A DNA stretch of 64,000 nt from Candidatus Gastranaerophilales bacterium (GCA_017467305.1 JAFTSM010000071.1:1-64000), one strand, 5' to 3'. Counted from the first letter of the stretch, positions 17,861 through 26,528 are shown. Program-made: numbers and translations. Notes: generated by a model not told the origin, from the sequence alone.

Positions 17861-17885
17861 TCTAAAAATAAAAATTGCTAGAATA
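17861..17885 (-). promoter_or_regulatory. AT-rich motif shared with two other surface/HEAT genes
   Basis: On the plus strand TCTAAAAAT and TTGCTAGAATA are joined by AAAA. The element ends about 60 bases before ATG 17800. A closely similar block sits about 62 bases before the second TpsA gene (20611-20650), and a shorter version lies about 73 bases before the gene at 51151-52281 (52355-52378). It may be a promoter element or regulator site. The ~290-base region between the two TpsA genes holds nothing else but the terminator at 18049-18078. Confidence 0.4.
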
Positions 17886-18048
17886 ACGAACTTTGTTAAG
17901 ATAACTTTTTGAATTGTTACAAAAAATTTACTTGTTTAATATAAACTCTCTCAATAAACGGATTAATATATCCTATATATACTATATAAAAAATTCTAAG
18001 TCTTAATAATTGTTTGTTTGGAAACAAATTGTTAATAAAATGTTACAA

Positions 18049-18078
18049 AAAAGAAGTGCCAGTTCTGGCACTTCTTTT
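18049..18078 (-). terminator. intrinsic terminator after the second TpsA gene
   Basis: AAGAAGTGCCA, loop GTTC, TGGCACTTCTT form an 11-bp perfect stem flanked by A and T runs. It lies just downstream of the TpsA gene ending at 18096, so each TpsA gene has its own terminator. Confidence 0.88.
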
Positions 18079-18095
18079 AAGCTTTGTTCTATTGA

Positions 18096-20549
18096 TTAGA
18101 ATCTTTTTTGTTCTGAGTATGTTTTTGTGAAACTTAGAACACTTGTACCTGATAATAATTCTGGAGCTTCTTCATCTTGAGCTTCATCATCATTTGGTAC
18201 ATCTGGACAAGGTTCATCACCAGTGTTGTCATCACCACCAGGAGTGTTTCCTTCGTCTCCACCTTCATTGCCGCCGTTACCTGGGTTAGAAGGGTCTTCA
18301 TTATCACCAGGGGTTGGAGTAGGTGTTACTGGGTCAGAAACATCTGGATCAGAAGGTGTTTCGCCAGGATTTACAACATCAATATCGTCACCATTGTCTG
18401 CGTCTGGTAATGTTGGGTCTGTAACTTTGTTATCAACTGGTCTTTTGTTGATTAATAAGATTTTTTCATCTTCGCCATATTGGATATGGTGTTTTTTGTT
18501 AAATTTACCGTCGTTAGTTAATTCACCGGATGCTGTTACTTCATAGTTATCTTTAGTTACATTTGATGTAAATTCGCCACCAACTTCGATGTAAGAACGT
18601 TCACTAGTTGTATCTTCTGGTAATTTAGAAACAGTTGTGTATGGTTTACCAGCAATAACTTTATCTGCATTAATTGTCATATCTTTGCCAGAAATTAAGC
18701 TTGATACTGATAATGTTCCGGCTGTTGTAACTGTCATGTTATTTCCAGCTTTGGCATTTAAGCCATTATCTCTGTTGCCAACATTTGAAAGTGTAACGTC
18801 AACATCATTACCTGCAACAATATTTGTTTGAATGTTGTTTAAGTCAACAGTTCTAGTTGTTTTAACATCTTTTGCACCTTGAATAAATATTTTCTTAGCT
18901 GCTAAGAATTTTGTAGAATCAGTTACGTTTACATTTCCTTCTTTAGAAGTTAAGAATACGTTTTCACCAGCTGTAATATTTGTTTTTGCTGTTGTTAGGT
19001 TTGATGTAGAATTGATTTCAACATTTTTAGCACCTTTTAGGTTAAGAGTTCCAGTAGTAGGAACAAATTGAGAAGTACCAGTTAAAATTACGCTGTCAGC
19101 TGTAGATTCAACATTTATATCTTTAGCACCAGTAAATGTAGTACCAGATAATTTTGCAGATGTAATAGTATCTTTTGATTTTAAGTTTACGTTGTTACCA
19201 GCTTTCATTGCTGAATTATTTAATAATAAGTAGCCGTTGTTAGCTGTTACGTTAACATCTTTTCCTGCTGTGATATTTGCTTTTTCTGTCCATGCCATTG
19301 TTCCATCAGAAATAATGTTTACATCTTGTGCTGCAGTAACTGCTGAGTTTGCAACTTGTGCTCTTGTTCCACCTTTTACAGTTACATTTTTACCGCCAAC
19401 AATTGATTTATTTTGAATAGAAGCAATTTTTGAAGCTGTAACATTAACGTCTTTTGCTGATGTAATTGTTGTGTTGTCGATAACAGCATCATTTCCTTGA
19501 GAAATCATATCAACATTGCCAACTGCATTTACGTTTGATGTACCTACTGATAATTTTTTACCAGCTAAGAATTGAACATTGCCACCATTTCTTGTTGCTG
19601 CATCAGATGAAAGGTTTGTTGTTGTAAAGTTAGAATCTTCAACAACTACTTTGTTAGAAGCTGTTAACCAAATGTTACCGTCGTTACCTTTAACTGCTTT
19701 AACAGCTTTTAGGTTAGCTCCTTTTAAGTTGATTTCACTACCAGCATTAGTAGAGTAATTTCTAAGGTCAATGTTACCAGATTCTAATTCTCCGTTAACA
19801 GATAAAATCATTTTATTAGCAGAAGATGCTGTGTTTTCTAAGCCTTTGATAGCACCGTTGTTGTAGTATGTAAAGTTAACACCGTCAGTAGTAACCATTT
19901 TAATTTTACCGTATGCAGTGTCACCAACATTGTTGCCAAAGTTTGTTGAAATTTTTGAACCATTATAAACAGTAATATTGTCAGAAGCAAAAGTTACGTT
20001 TTTGTCACCATAAATAGTTGCACCTTTTTCAACAATAATGCCAGTGTCTTTTTGATTAGCGCCTTTTGTCAAAATTAATTTGTTTGTATCTTTATCAAAA
20101 TTAGCATCCATGTTTGTAACTGTGAATGAGTTTAAGTTAACATTTGCGCCGTCACCAAATAAAACGCCGTTAGGGTTAACTAAGATAACTTTACCAGTTG
20201 CATCATAACCGCAACCAGCACAGCCAGAAGAAGTAATTTTACCGTAGATTTGTGATAAACCACCAGCTGCATCAACTTTGTTTAAGGCTGTTTGGTTGTG
20301 TGCTGAAAATTCATAGTTTACAGAAGCATCTTTACCAATGTTGTAAGTGCCCCAGTTTAAAGTACCAACGCCACCTTGACCACCTTGGATTTGTACGTTC
20401 ATGTTAGAACCAGTTGTTGTAACATCAGCATTAATAGCACTATTTAAAGTAGGAAGTGCATTAGCTGCAACGTCTGCATATGCCATAGGTGTTAAAGATG
20501 TTGATGCTAAAACACCGAAAGCAACTGCTGTGCTTAAAAGTTTTCTCAT
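18096..20549 (-). CDS. TpsA-family exoprotein (filamentous haemagglutinin N-terminal domain), copy 2
   Basis: About 817 residues from ATG 20549 (MRKLLSTAV), preceded by GGAG seven bases away. Earlier in-frame ATGs would swallow that site. Signal peptide cleavage is predicted after PMAYA. The TPS domain is nearly identical to copy 1 (QGGVGTLNWG, SAHNQTALNKVDAAGG, NPNGVLFGDGANVN) and has the same GCAGCG pair. The beta-helix passenger is ~100 residues longer, with added units such as GKDVNVTAN and AGENVFLTSKEGNV. After the shared HHIQYG...KILLINKRPV box comes a distinct tail: Asp/Gly/Pro/Glu-rich low complexity (PTPTPGDNEDPSNPGNGGN) ending in FTKTYSEQKRF. The tail could be a release, attachment or spacer region. 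Probably secreted by the divergent TpsB. Copies 1 and 2 look like a tandem duplication with divergent tails. Confidence 0.88.
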   Translation of the reverse strand: MRKLLSTAVAFGVLASTSLTPMAYADVAANALPTLNSAINADVTTTGSNMNVQIQGGQGGVGTLNWGTYNIGKDASVNYEFSAHNQTALNKVDAAGGLSQIYGKITSSGCAGCGYDATGKVILVNPNGVLFGDGANVNLNSFTVTNMDANFDKDTNKLILTKGANQKDTGIIVEKGATIYGDKNVTFASDNITVYNGSKISTNFGNNVGDTAYGKIKMVTTDGVNFTYYNNGAIKGLENTASSANKMILSVNGELESGNIDLRNYSTNAGSEINLKGANLKAVKAVKGNDGNIWLTASNKVVVEDSNFTTTNLSSDAATRNGGNVQFLAGKKLSVGTSNVNAVGNVDMISQGNDAVIDNTTITSAKDVNVTASKIASIQNKSIVGGKNVTVKGGTRAQVANSAVTAAQDVNIISDGTMAWTEKANITAGKDVNVTANNGYLLLNNSAMKAGNNVNLKSKDTITSAKLSGTTFTGAKDINVESTADSVILTGTSQFVPTTGTLNLKGAKNVEINSTSNLTTAKTNITAGENVFLTSKEGNVNVTDSTKFLAAKKIFIQGAKDVKTTRTVDLNNIQTNIVAGNDVDVTLSNVGNRDNGLNAKAGNNMTVTTAGTLSVSSLISGKDMTINADKVIAGKPYTTVSKLPEDTTSERSYIEVGGEFTSNVTKDNYEVTASGELTNDGKFNKKHHIQYGEDEKILLINKRPVDNKVTDPTLPDADNGDDIDVVNPGETPSDPDVSDPVTPTPTPGDNEDPSNPGNGGNEGGDEGNTPGGDDNTGDEPCPDVPNDDEAQDEEAPELLSGTSVLSFTKTYSEQKRF

Positions 20550-20917
20550 TTTTTTCTCCATTCTCGATATAAACTTGTTAATCAATGACTTTTCTTGACT
20601 AGGCTAAAAACTCTAAAAATTTTATTTGCTAAAATTTTAGAGAATATTAAGAAACCTTAATCATGACATTCCCTTGACCAATATATGTTAATTATATCTA
20701 AAATATAATAAAAAAATAAATGTAAAGATATGTTATGGAAATATTGTAGATATAGGCAAAAAAAATCATGTTCGAATTTCATATGTTTATATTATGTATA
20801 ATTGTGGGAAAATAGTATAATTATAAAAGGTATATTATTTTTTAACTCATTATCATATAATATATAGTAACAATAAGTAGAAATAAGTAGAAAAGAATAT
20901 ATAACGAGAGTGGACAG
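20550..20917. other. divergent control region between TpsA copy 2 and TpsB
   Basis: This 368-base AT-rich region carries promoters for both directions but no gene. On the minus strand the block 20611-20650 matches the motif upstream of TpsA copy 1. On the plus strand TATAAT occurs at 20856-20861, with no good -35, about 57 bases before tpsB. TTGACC at 20674-20679 is another candidate -35. I see no RNA gene. Confidence 0.5.
20611..20650 (-). promoter_or_regulatory. AT-rich motif upstream of TpsA copy 2
   Basis: Plus-strand TCTAAAAAT (20612-20620), TTTGCTAA (20625-20632) and AGAATATT (20641-20648). It resembles the 17861-17885 element with a longer gap before the GAATA part, at almost the same distance (about 62 bases) from the start codon. 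Confidence 0.35.
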
Positions 20918-22693
20918 ATGAAAAAATCATTATTCAAAACAACAGCATTATGTGCAGCTTTAATGGTTGGTCTTTCTGCATTTGCTGATCCGGTTGACGG
21001 TGTTACCGGTTTCAATAATGCAAATCCAGCTGCTTATGGTGGTTTAGATGCTGGCTCTATTGATAGTAGCAACTTTATCAGAAATCAACGTTATGTTGAA
21101 AAACAACGACTTGAAGCTACAAAAGATCCTGCAGTAATTGAAGCCGAAGTTGCTCAAAAGATGGCTTTGTTGAACACAGAACAAGTTGCTTTTACACTAA
21201 AAAGCATCAAAATTACCGGTAACACAGTGTTTCCAGAATATGTACTTCAAAGACTTGTAGATTTTAAATTAGGTCAAAAAGTTACAATCAACGATTTAAT
21301 TATGTCAGCAAATGATATTACTGACTATTATCAATCTAAAGGTTATATTTCAACAGTAGCATATTTGCCACCACAAAAGGTTCAAAATGGTGCTATTGAA
21401 ATTAAAGTTTTAGAAGGTAAATACGGTAACGTTGAAATTAATCCTGGTAGATGGGAAAGAGCTTCTTACTTAAACAAAAAATATTTAGAAGATAAAGGTA
21501 TTCAACCTGGTAAAATTTTAAATGTTAAAGATGTTCGTGCGGCATTACAAGAAATGAGTACTGAAGAATATATGCAAGGTTCTGTATCATTTGCTGATAA
21601 CGAAGAATCAGAAGAATATTCAGATGTAACTCTTGACGTAAAAGATAGATTTCCTATCAACTTAGACTTGAGATATGATAACCAAGGTAGAGAAGCTATT
21701 GGTACACACAGAGGTGTTATCTACGCTGGTTTACATGATGTAACTGGTCACGGTGATACATTAATGGGTACAGTATCTTATTCATCACGTTCTATTGGTG
21801 CTGGTGGTATCTACTCTATTCCAATCGCTAAAAATGATACAAGATTGAACTTAGGTTATTCATATTCACATGTTAATATTGGTAAACTGTTAAAACAGTT
21901 AGATATTTCTGGTGATTCTCACAACGTATTCGTTGGTGTTTCAAGAAGATTAGCTCAAGGTTCAGATTATAGATTATATGGTGATATTACATTAGATTTA
22001 AGAAATACTGATTTATCATCAGATATTCCACTTGTAAACTCAATGTTAACAGACTATAGAACAAGAGTTATTAGAGGTAGCTTAACAAATGTAAGAGATG
22101 ACTACTACGGCAGATGGTTATTTAACGGTGGTATCGCTGGTGGTATTCCTATTGATGCATCAGATCACCACAAAGCACGTAACATGTCTAGTAATAATTT
22201 CGTAAAAGTTAATGCAAGTGCAGCTCGTTTACAAGTATTACCATTCAACCATATGTTAATTTGGCAAGTTAATGGTCAATATGCAAACAGACACTTATGG
22301 GCTTCAGAAGCTATGCAAGTTGGTGGTATCGCATCAGTTAGAGGTTACGAAGAAGGTTTCCGTATTGGTGACTATGGTGTAACAACTAGCGTTGAATACA
22401 GAATGCCAATTCCAGGCTTTAAAGCTTTATTGCCTAAGAAATATGAATTTATCAGTGACAGTATCCAACTTGCCGGTTTTTATGACTTCGGCTGGTTCGG
22501 TGACAGATTTATCAGTGGTTCTTCTGACTACTTGATGAGTGCTGGTCCTGGTATTGTTGTTAAATTAACAAAATATATATCTGCTAACTTATATTGGGGC
22601 TTCCCAATTGGTAAGACACATCTTGATTATGCTGGACATAAATACAGAGATGACTGCAGATTCCACTTTACAATTACATCAAACATTCTGTAG
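20918..22693 (+). CDS. TpsB-family outer-membrane transporter (FhaC/ShlB type)
   Basis: A 591-residue outer-membrane beta-barrel that recognises TPS domains by its POTRA domains and exports TpsA proteins. The signal peptide is MKKSLFKTTALCAALMVGLSAFA. A polar linker follows, with a first POTRA from FTLKSIKITGNTVFPEYVLQ (~residue 92) and a second near residues 170-245. The barrel then begins (FPINLDLRYDNQGREAIGTHR). The diagnostic SVRGYEEG motif of the L6 loop that plugs the pore is at ~residue 480, and the protein ends in a beta-strand (FHFTITSNIL). The two TpsA genes are divergent and immediately adjacent. The ribosome binding site region is GAGAGTGGACAG. A strong terminator follows. Confidence 0.9.
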   Translation: MKKSLFKTTALCAALMVGLSAFADPVDGVTGFNNANPAAYGGLDAGSIDSSNFIRNQRYVEKQRLEATKDPAVIEAEVAQKMALLNTEQVAFTLKSIKITGNTVFPEYVLQRLVDFKLGQKVTINDLIMSANDITDYYQSKGYISTVAYLPPQKVQNGAIEIKVLEGKYGNVEINPGRWERASYLNKKYLEDKGIQPGKILNVKDVRAALQEMSTEEYMQGSVSFADNEESEEYSDVTLDVKDRFPINLDLRYDNQGREAIGTHRGVIYAGLHDVTGHGDTLMGTVSYSSRSIGAGGIYSIPIAKNDTRLNLGYSYSHVNIGKLLKQLDISGDSHNVFVGVSRRLAQGSDYRLYGDITLDLRNTDLSSDIPLVNSMLTDYRTRVIRGSLTNVRDDYYGRWLFNGGIAGGIPIDASDHHKARNMSSNNFVKVNASAARLQVLPFNHMLIWQVNGQYANRHLWASEAMQVGGIASVRGYEEGFRIGDYGVTTSVEYRMPIPGFKALLPKKYEFISDSIQLAGFYDFGWFGDRFISGSSDYLMSAGPGIVVKLTKYISANLYWGFPIGKTHLDYAGHKYRDDCRFHFTITSNIL

Positions 22694-22712
22694 TAGTAAA
22701 GATAAGATGCTT

Positions 22713-22745
22713 AAAAGAGGAAACGAAGAGTTTCCTCTTTTATTT
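22713..22745 (+). terminator. intrinsic terminator after tpsB (bidirectional)
   Basis: AAAAGAGGAAAC, loop GAAGA, GTTTCCTCTTTT: a 12-bp stem followed by a long T run. It lies between convergent tpsB and the PLD gene and may serve both. Confidence 0.88.
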
Positions 22746-22778
22746 TTTTTTAGAGTTTTTATTTAAACAATCTATATT

Positions 22779-24533
22779 TTATTTGTATAGACAACTGCTG
22801 TCTTTCATATCAATTTTGTCATCAAAATCATTATCTATGTTATCAAAGCAAGAACCGATAGATTCTAGAGATTCTGCCATGGGGTCGTAGTTTAAATATT
22901 TGTTTGGTATTTTGTTCCAAGTGTATAAGAATGTTGATTTTAGATATTTTGCTATGTCTTTATTGTAAATTACAACAATGTTTTCATCGTTTTTTTTATT
23001 TCCACTTTTTGTATAGTTAAGTGAACCAATTATAGATATCTCATCATCTATAATCATTGTTTTTGCGTGCATTTTACCAGCTTGGTTTTCTGTTTTAGCT
23101 TTTATCCCAACTTTTCTAAGTTCTCTATGTATTGTGTGTTTAGTTCTAGCATTTGTTGCGTCACCAATTATTTTTATTTCAACACCTCTATAGTGCGCAT
23201 TAATTAATGATTCTTGAATACCTTTGTATGTTATGAAAAACATTGGAATATAAATATATTCTTTTGCACTTTTTATTACTGGAATAATTTTATTTTCAAT
23301 TATGTTGTCTTTTGGTGAAAAGAATACTTCTATTTTTGTGTTTTTAGAGTGTTCTATTTTCCCTTTTTGAATTTTGTTTTTGAATTTGTGGAAGTTGCTA
23401 TTGAACATTTGTTCAAATTCTTGCTTGTAGATTTTAGCAACTTCTAGATTATCTATTAAAATTGCATAGTTTGAGTTGTATTCGCTTAAATCTGTACTTG
23501 TAATGTTTGCAGAACCAGTCCAAACTTTTTGATTATCAAAGATAAAAAATTTGTTGTGCATAATTGCTGTTTCATTATTAAATTCATATTGTTTATCTGA
23601 ATTAAAATTCAGAATTTTTCTTTGTAATTCAAGAGTATCTGGATAATAATTGCCGTGTTTTTCATTAAAGTCGCATACCCAACGGATTTTTACGCCACGG
23701 TTTTTGGCATTAACTAAAGCATTGATAATCTGTGGTTGATTGTTTATTCCGTAGATTGCAAAATCAATAGATTCTTTTGCATTATCAATCTCTTGTTTTA
23801 GCGCATTACAACCTATGCTTTTACATTTATTACAAGGTTTATATATGTTATTTAGCTCAAAGAAAAATATCTTTATTTTGTCAGTTGTAAAGCTTTTTTC
23901 TATTTTCTCAAATTTTTCTTCTTCTATTTGTGGTTTTTGTTGTTCTTTTTCTCCTTTAAAACAAACTTGGCAAGGTTCCCAATTTGGTCTTAATTTAGAT
24001 TTCTTCATTAAGATTATGTCATTATCATCTTGTGCTTGTTTGCAACTTACTTTGTGATAGTGCTTCGTTTTTGGATTGAATAGTACAAAATTCTCTATAG
24101 GAAAACTTTTAATGTATTCAATAACTTTTTCTTGCGTCTTTATGTCTTCTGTAAAGTATAAATTGCTATCTAATAACAGCTTTGAATATTCTTTTCCAAG
24201 AATGTATATTTGCCTATTTTTTAATTTGATGTATCTGTTTTTAATTAATTTTTTTGATTTATCTAGGGCTAGATATTCTAATAAGAACTTTTCTTCTTGT
24301 GATAGTGATTTAAATTTTGGAAATTTTTTAAAATCTGTGTTTGAGTTAAAGTAGTAGATGTTTGTCAATTTTATTGGCGTTTTTTCATCAAAAATCAGAT
24401 TTCTATTTTCGTCAATGTAGATTTCAAATGGAGAGTTCATCATTAATACCTTTTCTACTTTAGAGACTTGGGTATATGTAAAAACTCCAATAGCTAAGAA
24501 AATTAGAAGTATAGATATTATAATCTTTTTCAT
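22779..24533 (-). CDS. phospholipase D-family protein with extra Cys-rich and acidic modules
   Basis: A 584-residue protein with an N-terminal signal anchor (MKKIIISILLIFLAIGVFTYT). Two complete HKD motifs are present: HNKFFIFDNQKVWTGSAN (~residue 325) and HAKTMIIDDEISIIGSLN (~residue 480). Each is HxKx4Dx6GSxN, so the enzyme should be active on phosphodiester bonds. Members include cardiolipin synthases, phospholipases and Nuc-type endonucleases; the spacing fits the last group or a general PLDc_2 protein. Ahead of the first HKD are a Cys/His module (YHKVSCKQ...PCQVCF, ~165-195), resembling small zinc modules in secreted nucleases, and CNKCKSIGC. The C-terminus CFDNIDNDFDDKIDMKD looks like a calcium-binding loop. 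A -10 (24542-24547) lies only 8 bases before the ATG. Confidence 0.82.
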   Translation of the reverse strand: MKKIIISILLIFLAIGVFTYTQVSKVEKVLMMNSPFEIYIDENRNLIFDEKTPIKLTNIYYFNSNTDFKKFPKFKSLSQEEKFLLEYLALDKSKKLIKNRYIKLKNRQIYILGKEYSKLLLDSNLYFTEDIKTQEKVIEYIKSFPIENFVLFNPKTKHYHKVSCKQAQDDNDIILMKKSKLRPNWEPCQVCFKGEKEQQKPQIEEEKFEKIEKSFTTDKIKIFFFELNNIYKPCNKCKSIGCNALKQEIDNAKESIDFAIYGINNQPQIINALVNAKNRGVKIRWVCDFNEKHGNYYPDTLELQRKILNFNSDKQYEFNNETAIMHNKFFIFDNQKVWTGSANITSTDLSEYNSNYAILIDNLEVAKIYKQEFEQMFNSNFHKFKNKIQKGKIEHSKNTKIEVFFSPKDNIIENKIIPVIKSAKEYIYIPMFFITYKGIQESLINAHYRGVEIKIIGDATNARTKHTIHRELRKVGIKAKTENQAGKMHAKTMIIDDEISIIGSLNYTKSGNKKNDENIVVIYNKDIAKYLKSTFLYTWNKIPNKYLNYDPMAESLESIGSCFDNIDNDFDDKIDMKDSSCLYK

Positions 24534-24682
24534 ACCTAATTATTATACTAAAAATTGATACAAAAAAAGAGGGTATCGTAAAAGGGGTTATATAATTTGT
24601 GTATAGGTTAAGTCTAACACTGTTTTAATTATGTTATTAACGCAATACTATTAGTATAGAAATGTTTTATTACGGTGGATAA

Positions 24683-25024
24683 ATGAAAAATATAAAAGCA
24701 AAAGTAGGTGAAAAAATTAAGCAATTTCGTACAGTAAGAGGATTAACTCAACACGATTTGGCTGAAAAAATTGGTTTGACAGAAAAACAAATATCAAAGA
24801 TAGAAACAGGTGTTCACTATCCTAAATTTGAAAACTTTGTAAAAATATTAGACGTTTTGAATATTGAAATGAAAGATTTTGACTTTGAACAACAAAATTC
24901 TCCAAAGACAAATTCTTTGAAAAAGAGTATTTTAAAAGTAATAAATCGTGCTACTGATGATGAATTGAAATGTTATGCTACTGTTATAAAGCAGATTGAT
25001 AGTATGCTAAAAACTAATAAATAG
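24683..25024 (+). CDS. XRE-family helix-turn-helix regulator
   Basis: A 113-residue DNA-binding protein. Residues ~10-65 are a Cro/CI-type helix-turn-helix: GEKIKQFRTVRGLTQHDLAEKIGLTEKQISKIETG, with the typical Gln-Ser/Lys-Ile-Glu ending. The C-terminal ~45 residues are helical and charged, possibly for dimerisation. The ribosome binding site GGTGGA precedes ATG 24683. It stands alone between a divergent PLD gene and co-directional coaE, so its targets are unclear. Confidence 0.85.
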   Translation: MKNIKAKVGEKIKQFRTVRGLTQHDLAEKIGLTEKQISKIETGVHYPKFENFVKILDVLNIEMKDFDFEQQNSPKTNSLKKSILKVINRATDDELKCYATVIKQIDSMLKTNK

Positions 25025-25093
25025 TTTTGTGAAATATAGCGTGTAACTTTTTTGTAGCTTTGTATTATCTAACATAAAGTATCGGTAATAAAA

Positions 25094-25122
25094 TTGAATT
25101 AAATTATAAAACATAGTAATAT
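25094..25122 (+). promoter_or_regulatory. sigma-70-type promoter giving a leaderless coaE transcript
   Basis: TTGAAT (25094-25099), a 17-base spacer and TAATAT (25117-25122). The -10 ends 7 bases before the coaE ATG, so transcription should start at or one base before the A of ATG. No Shine-Dalgarno sequence exists in the gap. Confidence 0.6.
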
Positions 25123-25129
25123 CATTTGT

Positions 25130-25720
25130 ATGATAAAAGTTGCGATTGTAGGTAATATAGCTAGTGGTAAATCACAAGTAGAAAAAATTCTATTTTATTT
25201 GTGCTACAAAGTTACTGATACTGACAAAATCAATCACGATATTTTAAATTTTGACATTGAAACAATTAACGAAATAAAAGAAACGTTTGTCAATGATGAT
25301 ATTCTTGAAAACAATACAATATCAAGAGAAAAGCTTGGCAAAATTGTATTCTCAAATAAAGAGAAAAAAGAAAAATTAGAAAGTATTCTACATAAAAAAA
25401 TATTTGAAAGAGTAGAAGATTTCTTTAATCAAAATCAGAATGAAAAAATTGTTTTTGTTTCTATTCCTCTACTATTTGAAACTAATCAAGAAAAGACTTT
25501 TGATAAAATAATTTTTATTTCTGCAGATAAAGAAATCCGATTAAAAAGACTTATTGAAAGAAATAATTATTCAAAAGAATATGCACTAATACGCATAAAT
25601 TCACAAATGGATGAAGAAGAAAAAATAAAAAAATCCGACTTTGTAATATACAATAATTCGGATTTAAAAGATTTAGAACAAAGTGTAAAAAATGTATTAA
25701 ACACATTGTTAAATATATAA
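25130..25720 (+). CDS. coaE: dephospho-CoA kinase
   Basis: A 196-residue P-loop kinase that phosphorylates dephospho-CoA on the ribose 3'-hydroxyl, the last step of coenzyme A synthesis. Walker A is GNIASGKS (residues 8-15), followed by TDTDKINHDIL matching the family's ADxIxH region. FVSIPLLFET and RLKRLIERN in the lid are also typical. The usual substrate-side aspartate is kept. No ribosome binding site; see the promoter entry for a probable leaderless start. It is convergent with dapB, 10 bases apart. Confidence 0.9.
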   Translation: MIKVAIVGNIASGKSQVEKILFYLCYKVTDTDKINHDILNFDIETINEIKETFVNDDILENNTISREKLGKIVFSNKEKKEKLESILHKKIFERVEDFFNQNQNEKIVFVSIPLLFETNQEKTFDKIIFISADKEIRLKRLIERNNYSKEYALIRINSQMDEEEKIKKSDFVIYNNSDLKDLEQSVKNVLNTLLNI

Positions 25721-25730
25721 ATTCAATTTG

Positions 25731-26528
25731 TTATTGCATAATGTTATCTAAACCATAGATAAATTCATTATTATTAAATACATATCTTACAGCAAGTAGA
25801 ACACCAGCCATATAGCAAGAGCGTTCCATTGTGTGGTGTGCAAGTTTTAATATTTGACCAGAAGCACCAAAAATAACTTCTTGTGATGCAATATAACCAG
25901 GCATTCTTACAGAATGAATATGAATATTGGCTTCTGATGTTCCACCTCTAGAGCCTTCTATTAATTCTGTTTCTGGACAGTTGCCTAATGTAAAATCAGA
26001 GTTTTCTTCTGCCATAAGTTGAGCTGTCTTGATTGCTGTTCCAGAAGGTGCATCTTTCTTTTGGTTGTGGTGTAATTCTATAATTTCTGCATTATTAAAG
26101 TATTTTGCTGCTTGTTTTGCGAACATCATCAATAAAACAGCACCAGTTGAAAAATTTGGAGCAATTAAACATGCTGTGTTATTTTCTTTAGACATTTTTT
26201 CTAAATTAGTTATTTGTTCATCCTTTAAGCCAGTTGTACCAATAACAGATTTTACTTTGTATTGCATATAAGTGCAAACGTGATTATATATACCAGAAGG
26301 TTGAGTAAAATCAACAATCACATCTGGTTTTTTATTTTTGATAGCTTTTTCTAGGTCAGTTTCTATTTTGACACCACATTCTTTATTTGTTGCAGCAAGT
26401 CCAGCATCTGCGCCTTCCCCTAAAATATCAACAGCCATAACTAATTCTGTATCTTCTGCATTAAGAACGGCTTTGACAACTTCTTTCCCCATTTTGCCTA
26501 ATGCACCAACAACACCTACTTTTATCAT
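25731..26528 (-). CDS. dapB: 4-hydroxy-tetrahydrodipicolinate reductase
   Basis: A 265-residue NAD(P)H-dependent reductase of the diaminopimelate/lysine pathway. The nucleotide-binding motif GALGKMGKEV is at residues 9-18, and the substrate/catalytic motif HHNQKKDAPSGTA near residue 155 is complete, with the paired histidines and the lysine proton donor. VDFTQPSG and APNFSTGAV also fit. Its product feeds peptidoglycan cross-links and, via lysA at 2582-3907, lysine. It is a lone gene with AAAAGG upstream of the ATG. Confidence 0.94.
   Translation of the reverse strand: MIKVGVVGALGKMGKEVVKAVLNAEDTELVMAVDILGEGADAGLAATNKECGVKIETDLEKAIKNKKPDVIVDFTQPSGIYNHVCTYMQYKVKSVIGTTGLKDEQITNLEKMSKENNTACLIAPNFSTGAVLLMMFAKQAAKYFNNAEIIELHHNQKKDAPSGTAIKTAQLMAEENSDFTLGNCPETELIEGSRGGTSEANIHIHSVRMPGYIASQEVIFGASGQILKLAHHTMERSCYMAGVLLAVRYVFNNNEFIYGLDNIMQ

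Noticed and set aside
18010..18026. TTTGTTT-GG-AAACAAA inverted repeat near the TpsA terminator
   Set aside because: The loop is too small and the stem AT-rich; a strong terminator sits 30 bases away and explains the region.
20771..20795. tRNA T-arm-like sequence around TTCGAATTTC
   Set aside because: The flanking bases do not form a T-stem and no acceptor or anticodon arms are present.
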